A stretch of 64,000 nt of DNA from Mangifera indica (taxonomy: Eukaryota > Streptophyta > Magnoliopsida > Sapindales > Anacardiaceae): positions 7,026,001 to 7,090,000 of the forward strand of contig NC_058138.1 of the NCBI RefSeq assembly GCF_011075055.1, read 5' to 3'. Positions 52,826 through 64,000 of the stretch are shown here, piece after piece. Made by a program: the position numbers and the translations under genes. Below the pieces are notes generated by a model. It was not told the origin of the DNA. It did no database searches and saw only the letters and a program-made list of their open reading frames with translations. The first letter of the stretch is position 1, and each line of letters opens with the position of its first letter.

Positions 52826-53935
52826 TTCCAAAGAGTTTTCAAAGTTAAATTTACCTTATTCTCAATCTCCCAACCCTTTAAACACTCAAAAATAGTTGTT
52901 GCAATGTCAATTCCTTTCTTAGGTGGAGGTAGGTGTACAAAATTTATAATTTATTTATTTAAGGACCACAAATGGTCCACCCAATGTGCTATGATTACCA
53001 CATACTCAATATTTTGGCAATCTGACTTCCAAAGATCAATTGTAATGCTAATCCTTCTGGTCTCTTAAAAAATCTTCTTTAACTTCATATGCTCTGCTTG
53101 ATAAACTCTAATACAATCTATTTTTACTTGCTTCCTTCCAACTTTTTCGTAAAGAGGATTAAGAAGCTGACAAAAATTAATTGAATCAGGATGCTTGATG
53201 AAATTAAATGGCAATTCAGATATCATAACCATGTGAGCCAAGGCCTCTCAAACCTGAAACACCAACAATATAATCATTGTATTTGTTAATACAATTTATT
53301 TTATAACAATTTCATAGTTAAAATAAAGTAATTAACTAACCTCAAACTTACATTAGGATGCTCATAATTCAAGCTCGTCTTCACTACAGTCAAGGTAGGT
53401 AACCCTATTTTTGAATGCTCAAAGCCCAAAATAGTTTGTCCCCCCACGACTAAATTCATTCTCATTACTTTCTTCCTATCATCACATTGCCTTATATGCC
53501 TTATCAAATGGGTAGTAGCCCTAGTCTTTTGCAATTTCTACTTTCTCTTGTAATATTTGCATATTGTATATATAGAATCTCCAATAGTAACAAACATCTT
53601 TTTTGGAAAACACTCTCAAACAGCTGATATTTTCCTCTTCTTATTAGATAAAATAACAAAAGGTGGTGCTTCTGTTGGTCCTTCTAAATGTACAATTGCT
53701 TCATATTCCTCAGCCTTATCTAAAGCATCAAAATCTTCTATTGTAGTCATATCAACATCCATATCATCTATTCCAACCCCTTGAGTAGGAATAAGTGCTT
53801 CAATTTGCACTGACTTTTCCTTTATAGTTGTACGCATAGAAAGAGTTTTCATGCTAGTTGTAAATGCTTGCAATGAAGATCAATTTGCTTTAAATGATTC
53901 TACTCTTCTTGATGTCATATTCTATGTCACAATTA
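51380..53935 (-). pseudogene. hAT transposase (Ac-like), degenerate, multi-exon
   Basis: From the ATG at about 53919 the minus strand gives an acidic N-terminal region (53616-53873), then a BED zinc finger (about 53490-53560: CKYYKRK, stop, TTHLIRHIRQC, with the second Cys replaced by Tyr). The catalytic region follows at about 52850-53220 (HPDSINFCQLLNPLYEKVGR, then ISITIDLWKSD with an N-terminal catalytic Asp context, then NFVHLPPPKKGIDIA). A middle piece is at 52177-52368 (FLPIFNVITKLISKLQYTTA). The dimerisation domain is at about 51400-51620 (FNVLHWWKDNQYKYKVLSRL, then VSIVAFESAFNVSSRVID). Stops and frameshifts occur in most parts. The intron-like gaps resemble plant hAT gene structure. 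Confidence 0.85.
52794..52822. repeat. (TA)n microsatellite
   Basis: About 14 TA units in a gap between transposase exons. Confidence 0.9.
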
Positions 53936-55130
53936 AAATTAGACAGTTAGTTGTTAACGTAATTAAGAGCATGAAACAATAACAAATTTGAACTTGACTT
54001 TTGAGCCCAAATCAAATATGGAAAAAGAGTTTTAGTTAAGAGATTTTTAATTTATAATAATAATGTTTACAATATTATTTCTAAGTAAATATTAGTAACT
54101 TTTATTAAGGTAATTGCTATGATACTGGACAATTCAATGATATTAGGTCAATACCAGAATGTATTTAGTATTCACTGATAAAAATGATCTCCAAACTTGA
54201 ACATAAATGCCTTATAATAAAGTTCATTAGTCAAGCACCAAAATTGCTAAAAATTTCACAACATCATTTCCTACTTATTTTCAAGATTCAGATATAAATT
54301 TCTATTTCCCACATCCAGATCTCTAGTCACACACAAACTGATATAATCTAAATTTCAGCATTAGAATATTCCAATAAGATAAAATTAAATACCAAAATTA
54401 CAAGCTAAAATCAATTCAATAAGAGCTAACATAGATTTTTGAGGTTGGTTAATTCCAAAATTACAAACCCTAATTTCAAAATTAGGGTTTAATCAATTCT
54501 ACTAACAAATAAACAAATTCAAGTAAAAAAAATAACAAATAACAAACTTGTTAATTGTTATGTCCTTATGTTGTTGTTGTCAAACTGTTGAAGTTATCGC
54601 TATCAAATACAAAAGTCGAAAATAGAGATGATTCATGACTGGAGAACTAATGAAGTGCTTGACTTTGTAAGCTAGATGGGGTCGATTGGATTCTAATGTC
54701 ATCGAGGTTCGATGGAGATGTAGATTGATGAGATTTTGTAAAGCTTAAAGAAGAAAAGAATTACAGAAGCTTTGGAAGAAAAAGACGTGTGCTTGAAGAT
54801 GACTAATGAGTTTTGACATTTTTTTTTACTGCTGCTCACTAACTTTGACTAAAATTTATTAACAAAAAATTATTAATATAAAAAGTAGTTCTCACTTCTC
54901 AAAAAAAGTTTTGACATAAATTATTAATAAAAGCTAAGAAACGTCACCGTTTTTGGGTGAGCTAATATAGCTTGTGAGTTTAGTCGAGTTGTTCGATTTT
55001 GGGCTCGAGCTCAAGCTCTTTTATTTATATAGATAAAGTTCAAGTTCAAGTTCAAGCTTATTCATGTGTGGCTTGTTTCGGACTTGTTTGAACCAAGCTC
55101 AAGCTCTAGCTTAACTTGAATCCAACCTTA

Positions 55131-55980
55131 ATACCAACATTGAAGGATGTTAGTGACGTTCAAGTAGAGCATTCAGTAGGGCATGAAGTTTTAATGTCGA
55201 TGAGAGCCTTAAACATGCAATATAGGGTTGAGGATGAGATACAAAGAGAACATATTTTCCATACTCACTACCATGTTCAAAATAAGGTGTATACCTTAAT
55301 CATAGATAGGGGGAGTTGTGTTAATATTCCTAATACTGAATTAGTTGAAAAACTTGACCTACTTACACTCAAACATCTAAGGCCTTACACGCTTTATTGG
55401 TTAAATGACTGTAGGGAGATCAAAGTTAACAAACAAGTGATAGTGGCATTATCCATTGGAAAGTACCATGATGAGATCTTATGTGATGCATTGCCAATGC
55501 ATGTTGGGCATATCCTGTTAGGGAGGCTGTGGCAATTTAATAGGCGAATGATACATGATGGGTTTAAAAACCGATATTACTTCATGAAGAACAATAAAAC
55601 CATCACATTTACACTATTAATACCTAAAGAAGTGTATGAGGATCAGTTGAGGAGAGAGAGTTCAAAGCAAAAACAAAAGAAGAGTGAGAATGATCAAAAG
55701 AGAGAGTGAGTAAGTGAGTGAGTGGAAAAGACAATGAGAGATTGAGTGATAAAAAAGGTGAGACCTAAGGCTTAAAAGAAAAAAATTGAGGGAGGAGAAA
55801 AAAAGAGCAAGAATACAAGAAAAAGAGAAAAAGAAAGTGAGCTTTTATGTAAAAGAGAGTAAGGTTAAAGCTGCACTTATGACTAGGCAACAGTTACTGT
55901 TGTTAGTTTATAAGGAAAACTTTTTATCTTTATCTGACATTGACATTTTTCTTTCTAGTGTTGTTGTATCTCTTTTATAG
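55131..55980 (+). pseudogene. Gypsy protease region, degenerate
   Basis: After the hAT element the gypsy frame resumes with TLKDVSDVQVEHSVGHEVLM and RALNMQ. The retropepsin-like box follows as LIIDRGSCVNIPNTELVEKL; family members usually have DGGS or DTGS where this reads DRGS. A KYHDEILCDALPMHVGHILL strand follows, then a Lys/Glu-rich linker (55650-55860). Stops begin at 55709. Confidence 0.8.
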
Positions 55981-57330
55981 GATTTCAAAGACGTATTCTT
56001 AGACGAGGTATTAGATAGGTTGCCATTAATACAAGGGATCGAACATCAAATTGACTTCACACTCGGAGCATCCATACCTAACCGACTAGCCTATGGAAGT
56101 AATCCTAAGAAGACAAAAGAGCTTTAAAAGCAAGTTGAGGAGTTAATGAGGAAGGGATTTATAAGGGAGAACATGAGTTTGTGCACAATTCTAGTCATAC
56201 TTATGCCTAAGAAGGATGGGTCATAGAGGATGTGCATTGATTGTCGAGCCATCAACAAAATCATTGTAAAGTATCACTATCACATTCCTAGGTTAGATGA
56301 TATGTTAGATAAAATGCATGGATCATGTGTGTTCTCAAAAATACATATTAAGAGTGGGTATCACTAGATTAGGATGAAAAAGGAAGACGAATGGAAAGCC
56401 ATTTTTAAAACTAAGCATGGTTTATATGAGTGGTTAGTTATGCCTTTTGGGTTGGCTAATATATCAAACACCTTTATGAGATTAATGAACCATGTCTTGT
56501 GTGCATTCATAGGTAGGTTTGTTGTCGTTTATTTTGATGATATTCTAGTTTATAGTAAGAGTCTAAATAAGCATGTAGGACACTTGCATAATGTGATAAG
56601 TGTTTTGAGAAAGGAAAAATTGTATACAAACATAAAGAAGTGTTCCTTTTGCATGAATTAAGTTGTGTTCTTAGGGTTCATAGTATCATCTAGAGGTGTT
56701 GAAGTGGATGAAGAAAAGTTTAAAGTTATTAGGGAGTGGCTAACACTTACATCCATTTCTCAGGTTATGAGTTTTCATAGACTAGTTAGTTTCTATAGGC
56801 ATTTTGTAAGAGATTTTAGTACACTAGCTGTACCATTGATTGAGGTAATAAAGAAGACCGTAGGGTTTAAATGGGGTGAGGAACAAGAATGTGTATTTGC
56901 ATTGATTAAGCATAAGTTAAGTTCTGTACCTTTACTTGTTTTTATCTTATTTTACTAAAATATTTGAAATTGAGTGTAATGTATCAGGTATAAGCATTGG
57001 AGCTATTTTAATGTAGGAGAGAAGACCCATAACTTATTTCAGTGAGAAATTAAATGGGGCAACCTTGAATTACCCTACGTATGATAAAAAATTGTATGCT
57101 TTAGTGAGGGCATTGAAGACGTGGCAACATTTCTTATGGCCTAAGGAGTTTGTCATTCATATCAACCACGAGTCCTTGAAACACTTAAAGAGACAAGGTA
57201 AGTTAAACTGTAAACATGCTAAACGGGTCAAGTTCATTTCCATAAGTCATTAACTATAAGCAAGGTAAGGAGAACATAGTTATTGATGCACTATCTTACA
57301 TGTATGCTTTGATTACTACTCTAGATGCAA
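55981..57330 (+). pseudogene. Gypsy reverse transcriptase and RNase H, degenerate
   Basis: RT motifs in order: [20 protein letters not shown] (about 56233-56290), the [20 protein letters not shown] block (56374-56480), the catalytic YFDDILVYS box intact (about 56527-56560), KKCSFCMN and VFLGFIVSSRGVEVDEEK (56665 onward, after a stop). RNase H-like pieces follow at 56990-57250 ([20 protein letters not shown] and [20 protein letters not shown]). At least eight stops interrupt the region. Confidence 0.85.
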
Positions 57331-58571
57331 AGGTATTAGGATTTGAGTATATTAAAGATTTATATTCTTTAGATTCTAACTTTGCTAATGTTTATGCAGC
57401 ATGCGAGAAGACGACTTTTGGAAAAGTTCTATAAGTATGATGGGTATTTGTTTAGGGAGTCAAAGTTATGTGTGCTTAGTAGTTCTTTACGAGAGTTATT
57501 ACTGCCTGAGGTACATGAGGGTGGTCTTATGGGTCATTTTGGTATAATTAAGACTTTAGACATAGTAAAAGAACATTTCTTCTTGCCATATACGAAATGG
57601 GATGTTTAGAGAATATGTAATCGTTGTATTAAGTGTAAACAAGCCAAATCTAAAGTCTTGCCCTATGGTTTGTACAGTCTTTTACCAATACCTAGTGTAC
57701 CTTAGGAAGATGTTTGTATGGACTTTGTTTTGAGGTTACTTAGGTTTAGGAAAGGTAGAGATTCAATCTTTGTAGTTGTAGATAGGTTTTCAAAGATGGC
57801 ACATTTCATTCTGTGTTATAAAACTGATGATGCAACTAACATAACTGATTTGTTTTTTAGGAAAATAGTATGCCTACATGAGATACTGAGGAGCATTGTT
57901 TTTGATCGAGATATGAAGTTTTTGAGCTACTTTTGGAAGTTATTGTGCGGTAAGTTAGGTATTAAATTATTATTTTCTACAACATGTCACCCATAGACGG
58001 ATGGACAAATGGAGGTAGTCAACAAAACTCTATCTTAGATATTGCATGCTATATTGGAAAAGAACTTGAAAACTTGAGAGGATAGTTTACCGCATGTAGA
58101 ATTTGCATATAATATAGTTGTGCATTCATCTATTAGTTATTCACCCTTTGAAGTTGTTTATGGTTTTAATTCATTAACACCTTTGGACTTGTTGCCTTTA
58201 CCTCTTAAGGAATGTGCTAGTTTAGATGGTAAAAGGAATATGGAGTTAATTCAAAAGATCCACGAGAAAGTTAAATAGAATATTAAAAGGTGAACTAAGC
58301 AATGTGCCAAACAAGCTAACAAAGGATGACAAAAAGTGGTATTCCAACTAGGTGATTGAGTTTGAGTTCGCATGCAGAAAGAAAGGTTTCCATCCCAATG
58401 GAAATCTAAGTTACACCCAAAGGGCGGTGGTCCTTTTCAAGTCCTTAAGTGTATCAATGATAATGCTTACAAAGTGGATCTTTTAGGTGAGTATAATTTT
58501 AGTTCTACATTTAATGTTTTTGACCTATCTCTTTTTGGCGATGCATATTTGAGGGCAAATCCTTTTCAAGA
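57331..58571 (+). pseudogene. Gypsy integrase, degenerate
   Basis: The zinc-binding N-terminus is at 57540-57660 (GHFGIIKTLDIVKEHFFLPY, then CNRCIKCKQAKSK). The catalytic core begins at DFVLRL (57721) with [14 protein letters not shown]. The second Asp context is [16 protein letters not shown], and the third part, CHP-stop-TDGQMEVVNKTL, lies at about 57985-58030. The GPF-x-VL...NAYKVDL module at 58430-58490 is the C-terminal GPY/F module. No chromodomain is recognised. Stops include the one within the TDGQ context. Confidence 0.85.
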
Positions 58572-58834
58572 GAGAGGGGATGATAACGACAAGAAAGAGC
58601 AATTACCACATCTGGGAGCTCGGAATAGACCCAAGGAGTTGAACAAGTCTAATAAAGATCCTTTGCACATTCCAATTGGACCAATCATAAGGTCAATAGC
58701 TAAGAAGATACAACAAGCCTTAATTGGGCTTATTGAAGACTTGGCAACCAAGACAAGTTTGCTTAAAAAGGATTGGATACTTGAAGGATCTAAAAGAGAG
58801 GTTAATCTAATTCAAGCCCAAGTCTAAGAGTTCT
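58572..58834 (+). pseudogene. Gypsy 3' coding tail, second copy of 46357-46609
   Basis: A polar tail (QLPHLGARNRPKELNKSNKD, then HIPIGPIIRSIAKKIQQALI) follows the integrase C-terminus in frame up to 58827. It is repeated upstream of the left LTR, which shows the tandem arrangement. Confidence 0.8.
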
Positions 58835-59412
58835 TGTAATTTTGGCCCAAAGAAGTTTCAAGGGTGGCATCCAAGACTGCTTAAATAGGTTTAATGTTAT
58901 GTTATTTTTTAATAATTTGTATTGGGTTAGAATTGTTACTAAAGTTCAAACCTTATTAATCGAGTTATGTGTGTTTAATGGATTAAGTTAATATTTGTTA
59001 CAAACCCAATTGTTATCTTAATTTTAATTAGAGTTTTTGGATAGTTAAAGAGGAAATAGGCTTAGGAAATATGGAAGTCCATTGGGTCATAGATTAGGTT
59101 AGTCCATTTAGGGTTAGGATTGCTTACTATATAAATATCATTTTCTCATAATGAAGGGATAGATGACGTTTTTACACCAAAATTCATGTGCTTGTTGCCT
59201 TAATTCAAGATTTCATCATTCTTGATTTAATCTTCAAAGAACTTATCAAAAATTCGTTCTTGTGACGTTCAATCGCCTAATTATACCAAAGTTTGATTGC
59301 TTTCACATCAATTGGGTCAAAGTCTATCCAAATTTCAAAATTTTGATTCAATCCCAGTTATTTTTCATTTCAAATGTTGAGTTTTCGCATAGTATCACTA
59401 AGATTTGTGTCA
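58835..59412 (+). mobile_element. Right gypsy LTR
   Basis: Matches 46610-47185. It ends GTGTCA where the left copy ends CGCATCA. The flank ACCAA has no readable partner, because the left end of the array is not bounded by a simple LTR. Confidence 0.85.
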
Positions 59413-61207
59413 ACCAATATACACAGTTCAATAATGAAATTTATAGTGTGAACCTATCTATTCAAGTCAATGACATGAATAATATAAATGAGCACTATTG
59501 GAAGTTTCTTTGTGCATTCGTTTTGGAGTTTAGTAACATATAAGAAAGTGTAATGTGCATATAAATTTCATTTGAGTAAGACTAAGACAAATCAAAGGGC
59601 TTGGGTCAGCCGTGCATAACCCAAAGCTTCTTTTTTTAGCACGGTCCAACACGGCACTATTTACCATATTTAAAAAAATAAATAATTAATTATTATAAAT
59701 ATTAAGAAGAATTCAAAAAATTAATACGAGAACTCAAACATATTTATTAATATTATGAAAAATAAATAAATTAATGAATTAATATAGGGAACTCAAGCAT
59801 TATAACTATTCATCATTAATGTTATAAGAAAACGAATCGATCAATGTAAACTTATTAATTATTTATTATTAATGATACAAAGAAATTAAATTATTATTAT
59901 TATTTTTGATAAGTAATTAATTAGAAAGTTTTCTAAACATGATAGAGACTTAAATTCAAGACTTCTTTGTAAAAATTTTAATATTTTATCAATTTTATTA
60001 ATTAATTTTTATAAGAAACCAAATTATTAACAATAAATCGTCATAGAATATCCAAAATATATTAATAAAAAAATCGAGAAAAAAATAAAAATATATAAAT
60101 CATCGGATTGGCCTAGCACAGCCGAAAACTATTGGGTCATGTCATGAGTCTTCAAATCTTAATGGATTGACATGATTTGTTGGTACAACCGATGATGTTG
60201 GCCCTGAGACGGCTCGTTGACAAATTTATCTTAAATTCTAAATCACAAAAGATGAATATTTTTTAATCATTTTAATTCAGTACAAGAATTTATAAGATGA
60301 TGGAACAACAACATCATACTTGCGGTTGAAAGGTTCAAAATTACATTTAATCATTTAATTTTGAATGAATTTTCTCATTGATGAGATGTAGCGTTTGTCT
60401 ACACAGTAAAAATAATTTCTGAATTTTCTAAAAAATGAGCATTTGTCAAGGATTAGAGGCTGACAAAAAATCACTAGTAGCCCCCTGTGTTGTTTTCAAA
60501 CTGGAAAACGCAAATCTCTTCAAATAAATACAACATACACTACGTACTGTCAATAATAAAAGAAGACTATATTTAAATGATTGATAAAAAAAAGAAAAAT
60601 ATATATTTGTTGACAAATAATTTCTTGTTAATAAATGCTATAAATATATTGTTGGTCTTAACAAGTGCATAAGTATAATGAACGTATGGTTATGGAGTCT
60701 TTTCCAATGTATTTTGCTCTATTTGTTAATCATATTTAGTGCCGAATTAGCTTTAGTAAATATTGGATAAATAAGTTTATGCCGAATTTACAACAAGAGG
60801 CTTCACTCCACGAAGTCCCTTAACAGGTGTTTGTTTTCCTAGAAATTAAGAAGTCAGCCTGGAATGGCTTAATCCGATCCCAGCAAGTTTGAGGCGATTT
60901 GAGCTAAAATTGAGCTCATAGTACTCAGTTTAAGCTTGAACTTCTTGAAATTAGTACAAAATGTTACTAAAAAAACTGTAAACGAAGTAAACAATATCAT
61001 GATAGGAATAAACAATATTCACTAAAAAAACAAGTCTTTAATGAGAAAAAATTAGCGACGGGATTTAATGTCTGTTTTATCTTACTGCACTTATGATTAC
61101 GAAAGGGAATATCAATTTATTCTCTGATTATTTTATAAAATTTTCTTTTTTTTGTTTCAGTAGAAATTCTTAATTTATTACTGTATTAACCTAATTTATT
61201 TTGACCA
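59413..61207. other. Non-genic stretch right of the gypsy element
   Basis: AT-rich. GC-richer patches at 59600-59660 (GGGTCAGCCGTGCATAACCC, AGCACGGTCCAACACGGCAC) and 60100-60220 (GGCCTAGCACAGCCG, TTGGCCCTGAGACGGC) may be the two ends of an eroded element of about 620 bp, but I could not align them as inverted repeats. No gene seen. Confidence 0.4.
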
Positions 61208-61736
61208 GTTGCTGGATAGAAAGACTTAAGGCCCCTGAGGCTCGTGCCAGTAAGCCTATATTTTTAATTTATCTATCATGTTCTATATGATAAAAATTTT
61301 TCAATGCTACGTATTGCATGACATCTTGACGAGTGGTTTATATAGCATTGAATGACCTGATTTAATATGATTTACTTGCATCTAAGAACTAGGAAGCCAT
61401 ACTATTGTACTATGTATTAAATCAAAATGGGTTTAATTTGTGAAACTTAAGAATACTTTCTTGCTTTAGGGATTTATTGGTGTTGAAGGTGATGGAATGG
61501 CAGATATGGTTTTTTGCTGCGTTCCAGAAATGGATATTGACAAACGTAGGACGGTACAATGTTTGTTCTTAATACCGTAGTAGCTTGTATTTATTTCTTG
61601 TTGAGATTCTTTGTTGAATATATTTTTTTTTTAATCTTTGCAGTTATACCAGTATATTGTTTTAAAGTGGAAAGAGCACCATGTATCCTGGACTGCCTTG
61701 TCAATACTACATTCAACTGCTTTTTGCATCACATGA
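61208..61736 (+). pseudogene. Three exon-like coding pieces of an unrecognised gene
   Basis: In order on the plus strand: CWIERLKAPEARASK (about 61209-61254, preceded by TTGACCAG), GFIGVEGDGMADMVFCCVPE then MDIDKRRTVQ (61470-61558, preceded by the acceptor TTGCTTTAG), and LYQYIVLKWKEHHVSWTALS then ILHSTAFCIT and a stop (61644-61736, preceded by ATCTTTGCAG). Each is open, has non-repetitive composition unlike its flanks, and two have good acceptors. The donor after the second piece is not clean. I do not recognise the protein. It could be the end of a host gene or a captured fragment. Confidence 0.45.
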
Positions 61737-62250
61737 AATCTTGCATTCTCGTTATCTTCAATTAAGTACTTTGCTTGGATTCATTTTAACAACCTTGGAA
61801 TGCACTATGAGCTTCAAATGTTCAAATTCTTCTATAGTAACATAGTAATATACTCAATGTTATTGATCATATTTTGAAAATCAAAATTTCATCATCAGTA
61901 TGCCTCATACTATAATGATAAAACATGTATTGCTAATTTAGTGATTGCTAAATATAGCTATATGACATAAATATGCATCAACAATAGAAATATTTATCAT
62001 TAATATTTTGTATAATAACTGATATATATTGTCTAATGACAGTTATATATGTCGTTGATATTATGCTTAGTCACCAGTAAATATTGTTGTAACAACGAGA
62101 GTATTCATTGTTATTATTATTTTCAATGATTAAATTTAGTGAAGGATATATTCATGTTATTACTAACAATGAAACTTACAATTTTCTTTATTTATATTAA
62201 CGACGAGACTTTTTTTTTATCGTTAAGACTTTTAACAGTGAAGGTTATAA
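61737..62250. other. Non-genic stretch with CGTTRTT / AACAACGA motifs
   Basis: Contains recurring CATTGTTATTATT, TTGTAACAACGAGAG and TTAACGACGAGAC words at about 62080-62215, which may be subterminal repeats of an old DNA transposon. No gene seen. Confidence 0.35.
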
Positions 62251-64000
62251 CTAAGGTTTTTAAAATCGGATCGGAGTAAAAACTGTTTTAAGTACTAGTT
62301 TCGATCGGATCGTTTGGACTGGCCGGTTCGACCGAAATTCTAGTTATATATAATAACCTAAAAAAATTATAGTTAATTACATGTGTTTTACATACTAAAT
62401 TTTATGTTATGCATACTTTTCATAATTAACAAAATATATGTATTATTAAACATTAATTTAATAAATAATAACCGTTAACTTTGCATCAAAACAAAACATA
62501 TGTATTAAAAAAATCAATTCAACAACCATATGCATTATTGAACACCCAAACAAAACACAAATCTAATATATGCATTAAATAAAATATAACACTAACCAAC
62601 CAACACAAAAATTATTGAACAAATAATATTCTATTCAACATTTAGCAAAACATATACAAAATATAATTCGTTTAATATAAAGTTTAATAAATGAGTAATT
62701 AATCATTCTTCATCATCACTAATGGTGAAAGATTCTGTCATCGCTTCTGTTGTACCTTCCATAATTTATTTAGCTTCTACAACATCATCTTCAATAGCAT
62801 TATTTACAAAATTTATAGTTGAATTTTTTATTTTCTTTTACCCTAAAAATCAATCATTTATGCAAGTATGTAAATATTTGTATAAGTGCCAAAAAAAAGT
62901 TTTTACCTAAAAAATTATGGGAAAAATCATAAATCGTTTGATCATTATTGATGGGAATTGATCCCTCTCTATAAAGTATTTGATCCAATTCATCTGCATT
63001 AAGTTCACTAAACTCCTCTTCCTCATCCACTATCTATAAGTCGGTTTTATCAATACTTTTATAATTAATTAGATCAAAATTTGATTTCTTGTAACATAAC
63101 CTAAATAGTCAAAATGAGAAAAAGTAAAGAATTAAAACATTAAAGAGCAATATACCAATCAACATGATATACCAATATAACTATTAAGCAGGGTAAAATT
63201 ATATTGTAAATAATCAATTGACATGATAAAATACTCGTAATAAAAATATTAAAAAATATAATGATACATAAATAACAATTGTGTTACCTATTTTGCAACC
63301 GTAAGCTATAATAAATGAAAACAAGATTATTTACACGTTAATGCTCTAATCTATTTCTCCTCTTAGTATGTATGCGTTCAAAAATACTCCAATTACGCTC
63401 ATAGCCTGAAGATGTTGAAGTTTGACCGAAAATTTTAATTGTAAGCTTCTGTAAATTAGGAATATTGTATCCATATGTTCTCCACCATTCATCTGGTACA
63501 AAATAATATATAAATACTTATGTAACAGAATTTTATAAATTAGAAAAATAATTGAGACATAAAAAAAGTATAAATTCATACCAGGTCGCGTGGTTTTGCA
63601 CGTTTCAATAGCAAGCTGACGTGAGAAACTCGCCTCACAATTGCAAAACATTCGACTCTCTTCCACTAACTTTGCCTTACTAACATTAAACATACATGTT
63701 TTACTCTCAACAACATCCAGGAAACCCTGTAATACCTTTGGTTTTGTGTAGAAAGATTCGTGATCATACTGAAAGGCAGGATTCAAGTAATATGCAGCTG
63801 CATGAATACTTTGACGCGATGTCCTATCCCACCTCAACTTGATTATTTGAGTATAAGGCTTGTATAATTTCTTTTTATTCTTGAACAACTTCTTTACCCC
63901 TAACCTAGCTTTATACATTCCATCATAAACATATCCTAATGAAAGTCTCTCATCTGAGTCTACAATACAAAGTGAATGCATCAGAGAACCCACAACTTTT
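62251..64000 (-). mobile_element. 3' part of a second hAT element, running off the window
   Basis: A possible end at about 62251 reads TAAGGTTTTTAAAATCGGAT, followed by a GGATCGG/CGATCGGATCG-rich subterminal patch to 62340. The transposase gene relic described next fills 62703-64000. The other end is outside the window. Confidence 0.55.
62703..64000 (-). pseudogene. hAT transposase, DUF659/dimerisation type, C-terminal part, near-intact
   Basis: The exon at 63582-64000 (continuing outside) is open: LCIVDSDERLSLGYVYDGMY, then IIKLRWDRTSRQSIHAAAYY and LNPAFQY. A GT-AG intron (63493-63581) joins TRP to DEWWRTYGYNIPNLQKLTIK in the exon 63288-63492, which holds the dimerisation signature SSGYERNWSIFERIHTKRRN. 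Directly after RNRLEH a single stop (TAA where the family often has Gln, CAA) interrupts an otherwise continuing frame, VNNLVFIYYSLRL. Further exons at 62907-63033 (VDEEEEFSELNADELDQILY) and 62703-62842 end in ISDDEE. The copy looks much younger than the other hAT relic. Confidence 0.85.

Larger units (their letters stand above)
49529..55130 (-). mobile_element. 5.6-kb hAT element nested in the gypsy element, carrying captured ENT exons
   Basis: Ends are TAGGGTTGGATTC (49529) and, read inward from the right, TAAGGTTGGATTC (55130). They match each other and the MITE at 22447-22739. Subterminal regions are rich in GAGCTC/AAGCTC motifs. The flanking 8-mers ATGTCACT (49521-49528) and ATACCAAC (55131-55138) agree at only four positions, so a target duplication is plausible but eroded. 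The gypsy reading frame is in register on both sides of the insert. Inside lie a dead transposase (51380-53935) and ENT exon relics (50005-50505), both on the minus strand. Confidence 0.85.

Noticed and set aside
59590..60220. Two GC-rich patches that might be the ends of one element
   Set aside because: The patches do not align convincingly as inverted or direct repeats and no target duplication is visible.

Overview
This is a eukaryotic, almost certainly eudicot plant, nuclear window. It is very AT-rich, its two clear host genes have introns with GT-AG boundaries, and most of the rest is old plant transposons (Ty1/copia, Ty3/gypsy, hAT, Mutator-like, MITEs). I cannot name the species.

Layout. 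1-8976: a copia element on the minus strand, its left LTR cut by the window edge, its genes full of stops. 8977-15065 (segment A): a 6.1-kb block repeated in the same orientation at 26954-33262 (segment B). Both blocks begin inside a relic Mutator-like (MULE) transposase that runs toward a minus-strand DUF1985-like gene relic. The copia element sits directly against the MULE relic in A. 15066-19176: non-genic, with a terminal-inverted-repeat element at about 16640-17465. 19182-24535: a second copia element, complete, with a 5-bp target duplication and a 293-bp hAT-type MITE inserted in it. 24541-26031: non-genic leader of the MULE gene. 33263-36400: non-genic.

The host gene island is 36.4-43.7 kb. 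It holds a 13-exon phytepsin-type aspartic protease with a saposin-like insert (plus strand, 499 residues) and, tail to tail with it, a 7-exon G-patch plus C2H2 zinc-finger gene of the GPATCH8/At5g26610 type (minus strand, 301 residues). Both read through all splice junctions without stops.

43.8-64 kb is transposon territory again: a 60-bp minisatellite, a MULE N-terminal scrap, and a Ty3/gypsy array (partial internal region, LTR, internal region, LTR). The gypsy internal region is split by a 5.6-kb hAT element. That hAT element carries, besides its own dead transposase, two exon relics of a plant equilibrative nucleoside transporter (ENT). This gene capture is the most interesting item in the window. 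The right end holds unrecognised exon-like pieces and the 3' part of another, intron-containing hAT transposase.

A palindromic MITE family of about 165-190 bp occurs at least five times across the window. Coordinates of splice sites, LTR ends and target duplications were read by eye from the bases. Identity levels are impressions, not computed alignments.
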